DNA from: an uncultured Terriglobales bacterium
Lineage (GTDB): Bacteria; Acidobacteriota; Terriglobia; Terriglobales; Acidobacteriaceae
DNA: 6,223 nucleotides
Direction of reading: 5' to 3'
Assembly (NCBI GenBank): GCA_955652845.1
Contig: CATPBY010000374.1
Coordinates: 1 to 6,223, forward strand
The notes beneath the pieces were generated by a model. The model did not search any database and was not told where the DNA came from. It saw nothing but the letters and a program-made list of their open reading frames with translations. Each line of letters starts with the position of its first letter. Position 1 is the first letter of the stretch. Of the stretch, positions 1 to 4,525 are shown in pieces. Made by a program: the position numbers and the translations under genes.

Positions 1-1
1 C

Positions 2-865
2 AATACGACGAAGCGCTATTTCGACATGGCGGCGCGAGGAGACGCCGTTTCCATGCGCCAGAATGCGATTCCCAGCCTGGCGGGAAACTTTTCCGGCATA
101 GAGACAGCAGTCAAGGACAACCAATCGAATTTATCGGGAGCGCATGCAGTTCCGCGTTCTCCGTTTTTACTGAAGGCGGATGGAACAGCCCCGATTGAGC
201 GCGCCGAATTCCTTTGTGGCGTCTTCAACAAAACCGGACAGACTTCGGAAAGCGCGGTTTTCGTGATTCCCAACCTGCCGCCGGGAAACTACGCAGTAGT
301 AATTCTGGATGTCGCGGGGTCGAAGGGACCGTACACTTTGGCATTTGTCCTGCAGCAGCAGGGAACCGACTGGAAGCTGGGTGGCTTTTATGCCAAGCCC
401 TCGCAGATCGGGCCTCATGATGGCAACTGGTTTGCAGAACAGGCGCGAAGTTTCAAAGCAAAAGGCAAACTGCACGATGCCTGGTTTTATTATCTGGAAG
501 CGCGCGAGCTGTTAGCTCCCGTGCCCTTCATGAGCACGCTTGCCACCGACAAACTATACGACGAAATGCAACGGGCGAAGCCGGCCGATCTCGCCCCTGG
601 GGATTTAATGGCAGGTTCCAAAACGTACAAGCTGACTGAACTTTATCCCACAGCCATAGACAAAGATCTTGATTTGGTCGTGAAATATCAGTCCGCCGAT
701 GTTTCTAACACGGCTCAGGCGTTTCAGGACAACACTGCCGTGATGAAAGCCCTGGTATCGAAGTACCCCGAATTGCGCGACGCTTTCGATGGAATAGTGG
801 CCCGCGCGGTTGAGCCCTCAGGACGGGACTATGGCTCGCTGTTAGCGATGAAGAATATTAAATAG
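2..865 (+). CDS. Conserved hypothetical protein, 5'-truncated by the window edge
   Basis: I do not recognise a named family. The frame is open from base 2, so the ATG at 26 is probably internal: the codons before it (reading NTTKRYFD) continue smoothly into the protein, and no Shine-Dalgarno is visible before base 26. The visible part is 287 residues and ends with TAG at 863-865. Its first ~40 residues look like a helical, stress-associated N-domain (YFDMAARGDAVSMRQNAIPS). A beta-rich middle contains VIPNLPPGNYAVVILDVAG and a WKLGGFYAKPS stretch. A helical segment (WFAEQARSFKAKGKLHDAW) resembles a tetratricopeptide-like repeat. No membrane segment is visible in this part; a signal peptide could lie upstream of the window. 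The gene converges on ligD with 26 bp between the stop codons. That it is a real gene is well supported by the open frame and protein-like composition. Its function is unknown. Confidence 0.8.
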   Translation, partial: NTTKRYFDMAARGDAVSMRQNAIPSLAGNFSGIETAVKDNQSNLSGAHAVPRSPFLLKADGTAPIERAEFLCGVFNKTGQTSESAVFVIPNLPPGNYAVVILDVAGSKGPYTLAFVLQQQGTDWKLGGFYAKPSQIGPHDGNWFAEQARSFKAKGKLHDAWFYYLEARELLAPVPFMSTLATDKLYDEMQRAKPADLAPGDLMAGSKTYKLTELYPTAIDKDLDLVVKYQSADVSNTAQAFQDNTAVMKALVSKYPELRDAFDGIVARAVEPSGRDYGSLLAMKNIK

Positions 866-872
866 CGCCACC

Positions 873-888
873 CGCAGCGCGTTCTGCG
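873..888. terminator. Weak hairpin between two convergent genes
   Basis: CGCAG (873-877) can pair with CTGCG (884-888) around a six-base loop, followed on the plus strand by a T-rich stretch (cgtttattgtt). It sits between the convergent stop codons of the hypothetical gene and ligD. The stem is only five pairs and an alternative GCGC pairing competes, so this is a tentative terminator for the upstream gene. Confidence 0.25.
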
Positions 889-891
889 CGT

Positions 892-2742
892 TTATTGTTC
901 AAACGTACATTCTTTCGGATCTTTGTCTTCCCGCAAGCCCAGAAAAACCGGTGCCCGTAACTTCTGGCCGCCTTCCGGAGTCTCATGAGTCCACTCCGAG
1001 AACTTGATTTCAGCCACCAGTTCAGGCTTTATCCAGTGCGCCTTTCGCAATGCGTCTACCTCGCCATGGAAGGGATTTTGTTTACTCTCGATTTTTTTGA
1101 GCGACTGCCATACCGCAGCCAGGGTCTTATGATCGAAACCTGTGCCCGCCTGCCCGACATGAATCAGCCGGCCTTTCTGATCGTATAGCCCAAGCACCAG
1201 CGAACCGAAGTATTGGCGGCTGCCTTCGGGCAGGGTGTAGCCTCCGATTACGCAATCCAGGGTTTTCGTGATCTTGATCTTGAGCCATTCGCGAGTGCGG
1301 CGCTCCTCGTAGCAGCTTGCGCGCTTTTTCGCGAGAATGCCTTCCAGACCTTTTTGTTTCGCGGCTTCGAATAGTTTCATGCCTTCGGAAAAGTGGTCGG
1401 AGTAGCGAACGATGTTACTGGTTGTGATGATCCCGGCTAGAACCTTCTTGCGCTGTTCGAGGGTAACGCGGCGCAAGTCGTATCCGTTGAGATACAGCAA
1501 ATCGAAAACGTAATAAATCACCGGAACATCGATTCGCGCGCCCACCCGCCGGCCGCCGCTGCGGATGCCGGTGCGTTGCTGCATCAGACTGAAAGATGCC
1601 CGTCCTTCATCGTCGAGGGCAACGACTTCACCGTCCAGTATTGCGGTTTTAGCGTTGACGAATTTCGGCAGATCGAGCAACTCGCGATATTGAGCCGTCA
1701 GATCGTTCTGATTGCGGGAGACCAGGCGGACTTTGCCATCCGTGATAAATGAGACTCCGCGGTAACCGTCCCACTTGATCTCGAACAACCATTCGGGATC
1801 ATCGAACGGCTTTTCGACCGATGTGGCCAGCATAGGATAGATCGCGCCAGGCATCGCCTTTCTGGCGGCCCCGTCGAGAGAGTCCACAGCCAAAATGGCC
1901 TTGGAAGATGTTTTTCTTCCGTTCGTGGCGGTGGTCGAGCGTCGTTGGCTGTTGTAGGCGCGAGCGTCCTCGCTCGTGCTGGCGTTAGCACGGGCGGTGA
2001 CGCCGGCCCCTATCTTGGAACTGTTTCCTTTTGGATTTAGTTTTTTTTTCTTCTCCGCTTTTGCAATCGCCTCTGCCAGCCAGGGTGCCTTTACTTTGCC
2101 GCGCGAAGCCGGCCGGCTGCTCTCCCATTTGGCCGACTTCTGGTCCCCACCGATTTGCGCCATGGTACGGCCGCTTAGAGCGGAGGTATCGTATTTTTCG
2201 ATGTCATAGCCCGGAATCACCGCGTCGTCCTGCTTCTTGATCAGCAGCCATTCTGTCCCTTTGCTTCCAGGGCGGCGCGAGCGGATGTGGATCAATGCGA
2301 AATCACCGTTCAGCCGCTTGCCATGAAGGCGGATCTTGAAATCTCCCTTCTTCAGCATGGCCGCGGCTTCGGCATCAGTGCCGGGAACGAATTTGCCCTT
2401 CACCGGTTCCGGCGACAGCGGCTCCCAGGTCCCAACGTCCCACACCATCACCGTTCCAGCGCCGTAGTTACCCTCTGGAATCGTGCCTTCAAAGTCGAAG
2501 TAAGAGACCGGATGATCTTCCACCTGCATCGCGAGCCGCTTGTCGGCTGGATCAAGCGACGGTCCTTTCGGGACAGCCCACGATTTGAGCACTCCTTCCA
2601 TCTCCAGACGGAAGTCATAGTGCAGTCGCGTGGCTCGGTGCCGCTGTACCACAAAGCGGTGACGGGATCGCCGCTCCAGTTTGGGTGGAGGCTCCGGGGT
2701 GGCCTCGAAGCGGCGTTTGCGTTTGTACTCTTCTAATGACAC
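892..2742 (-). CDS. ligD: ATP-dependent DNA ligase D, phosphoesterase plus ligase domains, no polymerase domain
   Basis: LigD repairs DNA double-strand breaks by Ku-dependent non-homologous end joining: the phosphoesterase (PE) domain trims 3' ends and the ligase seals them using ATP. The protein has 616 residues. The PE domain spans about 1-195, with the expected metal and active-site residues H35, H41, D43, R45 (motif LHYDFRLE), H77 (EDHP) and Y81. A Lys/Ser/Thr-rich linker covers about 196-295. The ligase domain follows: motif I EIKWDGYR with nucleotidyl lysine K323, SRNQ (342-345), DGEVVALD (370-377), FDLLYLNG (413-420), EGILAKKR (467-474) and WLKIK (486-490). A C-terminal OB-fold domain ends near RAPVFLGLRED (596-606). 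The ~300-residue primase-polymerase domain of long LigD proteins is absent. The start is GTG at 2742; an in-frame TGA lies five codons upstream, so it cannot extend far. Its Shine-Dalgarno is weak. No Ku gene is visible nearby. Confidence 0.95.
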   Translation of the reverse strand: MSLEEYKRKRRFEATPEPPPKLERRSRHRFVVQRHRATRLHYDFRLEMEGVLKSWAVPKGPSLDPADKRLAMQVEDHPVSYFDFEGTIPEGNYGAGTVMVWDVGTWEPLSPEPVKGKFVPGTDAEAAAMLKKGDFKIRLHGKRLNGDFALIHIRSRRPGSKGTEWLLIKKQDDAVIPGYDIEKYDTSALSGRTMAQIGGDQKSAKWESSRPASRGKVKAPWLAEAIAKAEKKKKLNPKGNSSKIGAGVTARANASTSEDARAYNSQRRSTTATNGRKTSSKAILAVDSLDGAARKAMPGAIYPMLATSVEKPFDDPEWLFEIKWDGYRGVSFITDGKVRLVSRNQNDLTAQYRELLDLPKFVNAKTAILDGEVVALDDEGRASFSLMQQRTGIRSGGRRVGARIDVPVIYYVFDLLYLNGYDLRRVTLEQRKKVLAGIITTSNIVRYSDHFSEGMKLFEAAKQKGLEGILAKKRASCYEERRTREWLKIKITKTLDCVIGGYTLPEGSRQYFGSLVLGLYDQKGRLIHVGQAGTGFDHKTLAAVWQSLKKIESKQNPFHGEVDALRKAHWIKPELVAEIKFSEWTHETPEGGQKLRAPVFLGLREDKDPKECTFEQ

Positions 2743-2825
2743 GTTTCTATTTAATCACGAAGGGACAAAGCAACACGAGGAATGGGTGGCGGCTCAATTT
2801 AAATTCTCAGCTAAGTGTCCAAATG

Positions 2826-2930
2826 CGTCATCTCGAAATCCGGCGCAGTTCAGCCGGGCGAGGGATCTTGCGTGGAGCGCCACACGCGCTGTGCCGCTGC
2901 GTGGAGATCCCTTGGATGTCGCTCAGGACA
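2826..2930. repeat. Degenerate dispersed-repeat-like block with inverted and direct repeats
   Basis: AGGGATCT (2861-2868) and AGATCCCT (2905-2912) form a perfect 8-bp inverted repeat. GCGTGGAG occurs twice as a direct repeat (2870-2877 and 2899-2906). The flanks read GTCATCTCGAAATCCGG on the left and GATGTCGCTCAGGACACA on the right. These resemble the noncoding dispersed elements I recall from acidobacterial intergenic regions (GTCATCTCGAA..., GAGGGATCTTGCGTGG, TCGCTCAGGA). The resemblance is from memory and only one copy is in the window, so the family assignment is inference. The inverted and direct repeats are directly visible. Confidence 0.45.
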
Positions 2931-3009
2931 CACGCTTGGCTCCGCCTGAAAAATGGCTGCACTCAGGAGGGCGGTAATCGTTAGTCAGGAACCAAGTCAG
3001 GAGAACCCC

Positions 3010-3034
3010 GGCACGCCTGGGATGCCAGCGTGCC
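3010..3034 (-). terminator. Hairpin downstream of the ABM-fold gene, possible terminator
   Basis: A ten-pair stem with one bulged base and a four-base loop: GGCACGC (3010-3016) pairs with GCGTGCC (3028-3034), and TGG (3018-3020) pairs with CCA (3025-3027). It starts 12 bases beyond the stop codon of the minus-strand ABM-fold gene. No clear T-run follows on the minus strand, so it may be a factor-dependent terminator or a 3'-end stabiliser. Confidence 0.45.
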
Positions 3035-3046
3035 AGGGTGCGAGCC

Positions 3047-3370
3047 TCAGGCCGCCTTTCCGGCCGCGATACGATGAGAGGTCGAAGTGTCGACGCTGAA
3101 GGTGTCGATGGTCGGTTCTTTCTTGAGTAGCGGTTTAAGCTTTTCGACGATGCGACTGTAGTTCTCGCGATGGTAGCGCTCCGCATCTTCCTTGTTCTTC
3201 CAGAAACTCACGGAGAGGAAACGCTCCGGGTCCTTTTCAGAGATCAAGCTGACAAGATCGACGAAGCCCGGCTGCTTCTGAAGGATAGGCAGTATTTCGC
3301 TGCGAAGCGTGTTGTTGAACTCTTCCCTTTTTTCCGGTTTTGCTTGGCATTCGACAATGCGTGTAAACAT
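3047..3370 (-). CDS. ABM-domain (antibiotic biosynthesis monooxygenase-like) protein
   Basis: A 107-residue protein of the small dimeric ferredoxin-like (ABM) fold, which covers cofactor-independent monooxygenases, heme-degrading enzymes and many members of unknown role. The visible pattern is typical: a first strand MFTRIVECQAKPEK, a helix around residues 15-32, QKQPGFVDLVSLIS (31-44), a strand ERFLSVSFWKN (49-59), then the helix EDAERYHRENYSRIVEKLKP (61-80). A C-terminal tail DTSTSHRIAAGKAA follows. The substrate cannot be told. The ATG at 3370 was chosen because AAAGGAG (3380-3386) lies nine bases upstream. The frame stays open further upstream to 3532, but that extension is Arg/Cys-rich and lies across the presumed leader. 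No signal peptide or membrane segment is visible, so it is probably cytosolic. The gene is divergent from the Nudix gene. Confidence 0.85.
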   Translation of the reverse strand: MFTRIVECQAKPEKREEFNNTLRSEILPILQKQPGFVDLVSLISEKDPERFLSVSFWKNKEDAERYHRENYSRIVEKLKPLLKKEPTIDTFSVDTSTSHRIAAGKAA

Positions 3371-3497
3371 GAGAGTGAACTCCTTTCGCATTTTTTGTAA
3401 AAGGGCCGGCCCGCCGCCACAATCTCTCTGACGTAATCCGATACGGCGGGGAGGGTTAGTTGCAATTCGGTCTGTTAGTTTGAGCGCTGAGACTACG

Positions 3498-3503
3498 ATT
3501 ATA
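3498..3503 (-). promoter_or_regulatory. Candidate -10 element for the ABM-fold gene
   Basis: The minus strand carries an exact TATAAT here, preceded by CAC. No good -35 hexamer lies at 16-18 bases; the best is AAATTG. Use of this promoter would give a leader of about 120 nt before the ATG at 3370. The leader contains the palindrome GGGCCGGCCC (3403-3412) followed by CTTTT. The -10 match is clear, but promoter function is inferred. Confidence 0.4.
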
Positions 3504-3616
3504 GTGCGGTTCCGGAGGCCAATTTTGCACAATATGTCTTTCGTGTAATCCTTCGTAACGTGTTACCAACATGAGACTTAGGTGCCGATGGATCAATCCT
3601 TCGGCCTGCCACAATT

Positions 3617-4051
3617 ATGAAACGCGAGTATCCCGAATTTCCCCTTGTCGGTGTGGGCGCCGTCATCATCAGCCGGGGCCGTGTCTTGCTGGTGAAACGC
3701 GGCCACGCCCCCTTTATCGGCGAATGGTCGATCCCGGGAGGCTTGCTCGAAGTCGGAGAAACTATACGCCAGGCTGCTGTGCGTGAAGTGCAGGAGGAAA
3801 CCGGCCTTTCGGTTAATCCAGTTGAGTTGCTGGGTGTATACGATCGTCTGATGCCTGATGAACACGGGCGTACGCTCTACCACTATGTGCTGATTGATTT
3901 TTTGTGCCGTCTGGTAAGCGGGGAAGCCCAGGCCGCCGCCGACGCAGACGACGTGCGATGGTTTACCCGGGAAGAGATGGAAAGACTTGCGCTGCCCAAA
4001 GACACAGCCCAAGTAATCCGGCTGGGCTTCGAGAATGCGGAGCACCCCTAA
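3617..4051 (+). CDS. Nudix hydrolase
   Basis: A 144-residue Nudix-superfamily pyrophosphohydrolase, which cleaves nucleoside diphosphates linked to another moiety. The Nudix box is complete: G42, five residues, E48, seven residues, R56-E57, then E60-E61, G63 and L64. R56 and the glutamates are the usual Mg2+ and catalytic residues. Before the box lie the strand VGVGAVIISRGRVLLVKRG and the substrate-side motif GEWSIPGG (35-42). After it, YHYVLIDFLCRLVSGE (89-103) and DDVRWFTREEMERL (111-124) match the ADP-ribose pyrophosphatase/MutT-like core. The substrate cannot be fixed from sequence; ADP-ribose or an oxidised nucleotide are reasonable options. The start at 3617 gives the usual family length, but no clear Shine-Dalgarno precedes it. 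Its stop codon overlaps the T-rich tail of the opposing minus-strand terminator. Probably cytosolic. Confidence 0.9.
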   Translation: MKREYPEFPLVGVGAVIISRGRVLLVKRGHAPFIGEWSIPGGLLEVGETIRQAAVREVQEETGLSVNPVELLGVYDRLMPDEHGRTLYHYVLIDFLCRLVSGEAQAAADADDVRWFTREEMERLALPKDTAQVIRLGFENAEHP

Positions 4052-4087
4052 AATTAGAACGGCCCGCGCTTTTTACGGCGCGGGCCG
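4050..4087 (-). terminator. Intrinsic terminator of the minus-strand small transcript
   Basis: A perfect 10-bp GC-rich stem (4060-4069 with 4078-4087) and an eight-base loop (4070-4077). On the minus strand it is followed by TTCTAATTTT (4059-4050), a passable U-tract. On the plus strand it is followed by CCCGGTGG, with no T-run. It therefore terminates leftward transcription best, although it could also stabilise the Nudix mRNA 3' end. The tail overlaps the Nudix stop codon. Confidence 0.65.
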
Positions 4088-4107
4088 CCCGGTGGACTGC
4101 TTGGGAT

Positions 4108-4124
4108 TGACCAAGAGGTGGTCA
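4108..4124 (-). promoter_or_regulatory. Hairpin with an anti-Shine-Dalgarno-like loop, complementary to the ORF's ribosome site
   Basis: TGACCA and TGGTCA form a perfect 6-bp stem around a five-base loop that reads CCTCT on the minus strand. The same bases can instead pair over 11 positions (4113-4123, including one G-U) with the Shine-Dalgarno region at 4290-4300. The two structures are mutually exclusive, which would be a simple way to switch translation of the 18-codon ORF. This is inference from base pairing only. Confidence 0.45.
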
Positions 4125-4215
4125 CTCTATGTGGCCCCTTCGGTAAACTCCGGGTTCCCGGTGCAACCTGCGCCGGGCGGATCAACCCTAAATCACCGGT
4201 AGTCGTGCGATGGTT

Positions 4216-4235
4216 CTTAGAGCGACCGCTCTAAG
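4216..4235 (-). promoter_or_regulatory. Perfect hairpin embedding the stop codon of the 18-codon ORF
   Basis: CTTAGAGCG and CGCTCTAAG are a perfect 9-base inverted repeat with two central bases, forming in practice an 8-bp stem with a four-base loop. The TAG stop codon (4231-4233) lies in the 5' arm on the minus strand, so a terminating ribosome would meet or melt this stem. No T-run follows, so it is not a terminator. Confidence 0.6.
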
Positions 4236-4287
4236 TCTCAGCCACCTCACCTGGTCTAGTACTCCCACTACATTCAGAACTTGTCAT
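4231..4287 (-). CDS. Putative 18-residue micropeptide with very strong ribosome site
   Basis: The minus-strand ORF runs from ATG at 4287 to TAG at 4231-4233 and reads MTSSECSGSTRPGEVAET. AAAGGAGGT (4294-4302) lies six bases before the ATG, an ideal Shine-Dalgarno and spacing and the strongest in the window. A sigma70-like promoter sits just upstream. The peptide is hydrophilic with one Cys (C6), no membrane segment and no signal peptide. It is too short to recognise a domain. Codons 14-16 (GAG GTG GCT) partly repeat the Shine-Dalgarno sequence. It could be a functional small peptide, a ribosome-capturing decoy within a regulatory RNA, or a leader-type ORF; the last is less likely because no gene follows in the same direction. 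The ribosome-site evidence is strong. That the peptide itself matters is unproven. Confidence 0.55.
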   Translation of the reverse strand: MTSSECSGSTRPGEVAET

Positions 4288-4427
4288 TCGACCACCTCCT
4301 TTCCGGTGTAATTGCACATTAGTACGAAACGCACGGCGTCGTCAACTGGCACGAAAGTGGCTGGTCCAGACCCTCCGCTCTGAGAACGACATTTATGAAA
4401 GCACGCGGCGAAAGCCGAATAATGCAT
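4284..4427 (-). CDS. Doubtful 47-codon ORF overlapping the micropeptide start
   Basis: ATG at 4427 to TGA at 4284-4286, giving 47 residues with Cys at positions 9, 13 and 38 and the ending NYTGKEVVE. Its stop overlaps the start of the 18-codon ORF as ATGA, the arrangement seen in translationally coupled genes. Against it: no Shine-Dalgarno precedes the ATG, and the candidate promoter at 4318-4345 lies inside it. The same frame continues upstream beyond one stop codon (TAG at 4452-4454), so an open frame here is not remarkable. I recognise no family. It is listed because no other evidence excludes it. Confidence 0.2.
   Translation of the reverse strand: MHYSAFAACFHKCRSQSGGSGPATFVPVDDAVRFVLMCNYTGKEVVE
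4290..4303 (-). promoter_or_regulatory. Extended Shine-Dalgarno of the 18-codon ORF
   Basis: The minus strand reads GAAAGGAGGTGGTC. It can pair with the common bacterial 16S 3' tail (GATCACCTCCTTTC) over 14 consecutive positions, 13 Watson-Crick and one G-U. Ordinary ribosome sites use four to seven pairs. The 16S tail of this organism is not in the window, so the common bacterial tail is assumed. Confidence 0.7.
4318..4345 (-). promoter_or_regulatory. Sigma70-like promoter of the minus-strand small transcript
   Basis: On the minus strand, TTGACG (4340-4345) matches five of six -35 positions. After a 16-base spacer comes ACTAAT (4318-4323), or TACTAA at a 15-base spacing. A start near 4312-4310 would leave a leader of about 25 nt before the ATG at 4287, containing the strong ribosome site. 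Confidence 0.55.
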
Positions 4428-4506
4428 CCGCGGGTCATGTCCCACGGGAATCTACTGCCGGTACTCCCAGCTTTCTACACTTGAAGTCTCCCCAAAGTAA
4501 CTGATG
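4346..4506. other. Gene-free stretch between the small-transcript promoter and ubiX
   Basis: I see no convincing gene or family here. A short hairpin CGGC-GAAA-GCCG (4406-4417, a GNRA-type loop on the plus strand) is present. The 9-mer GTACTCCCA (4461-4469) is repeated inside the 18-codon ORF region (4260-4268). It may hold upstream control sequence for the small transcript and the 3' untranslated end of ubiX. Confidence 0.4.
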
Positions 4507-4524
4507 TCACGTAGGTATACGTGA
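4507..4524 (-). terminator. Hairpin directly after the ubiX stop codon
   Basis: TCACGTA and TACGTGA form a perfect 7-bp stem with a four-base loop, beginning one base past the ubiX TAG. The following minus-strand bases (catcagttactttgg) have no real T-run, so terminator activity is uncertain; it may mainly protect the mRNA 3' end. Confidence 0.4.
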
Positions 4525-4525
4525 T

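Larger units (their letters stand above)
2743..3046. other. Intergenic region between ligD and the ABM-fold gene: possible ligD promoter and repeat block
   Basis: I find no convincing gene here; the open frames crossing it lack ribosome sites and protein-like composition. On the minus strand a weak promoter for ligD is possible: TTGGAC (2817-2822), a 15-base spacer and TAAATT (2796-2801). The middle, about 2826-2930, is a repeat-like block listed separately. Near the right end is a hairpin just past the stop of the ABM-fold gene. Confidence 0.5.
4050..4312 (-). ncRNA. Candidate structured small RNA carrying an 18-codon ORF
   Basis: Inferred from a promoter at 4318-4345, a start near 4312 and the terminator at 4050-4087, giving about 260 nt. 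Visible pairings in 5' to 3' order of the RNA are as follows. CACCGG (4308-4303) can pair with CCGGTG (4199-4194). A perfect hairpin lies at 4216-4235 over the ORF stop. CCGCCCGG (4180-4173) can pair with CCGGGCGG (4092-4085), enclosing a 3' domain. GGGTTGATC can pair with GGTCAATCC (around 4112-4104) with two G-U pairs. A local hairpin TGACCA/TGGTCA (4124-4108) presents the loop CCTCT. Several of these are mutually exclusive. The strand is chosen from promoter, ribosome site, ORF and terminator all agreeing. One 8-bp pairing (4158-4165 with 4171-4178) fits the plus strand better, so the orientation is not certain. I cannot assign an RNA family. Confidence 0.55.

Noticed and set aside
1976..2736. 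Plus-strand open frames opposite ligD (for example 1976-2209 and 2287-2736)
   Set aside because: They are antisense shadows of a clearly conserved LigD coding sequence and have no recognisable protein features.
2923..3186. Minus-strand 87-codon frame overlapping the 3' part of the ABM-fold gene
   Set aside because: Arg/Ser/Thr-rich composition typical of a shifted frame, with no ribosome site.
3371..3532. N-terminal extension of the ABM-fold protein to a start at 3532 (161 residues)
   Set aside because: A strong ribosome site, AAAGGAG, sits right before the ATG at 3370. The protein from there matches the usual ABM-domain length, and the extension is Arg/Cys-rich and covers the likely promoter.
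4060..4087. Intrinsic terminator of the Nudix gene on the plus strand
   Set aside because: No T-run follows the hairpin on the plus strand; the T-rich tail is on the minus-strand side, so it is assigned to the small transcript.
4284..4310. Fragment of the 16S rRNA 3' end on the plus strand
   Set aside because: The resemblance is limited to about 14 bases that are the complement of a strong ribosome site. No further rRNA sequence flanks it.
4108..4312. A known riboswitch (cobalamin or SAM type)
   Set aside because: The conserved core strings of those classes are not present, and no gene follows in the same direction.
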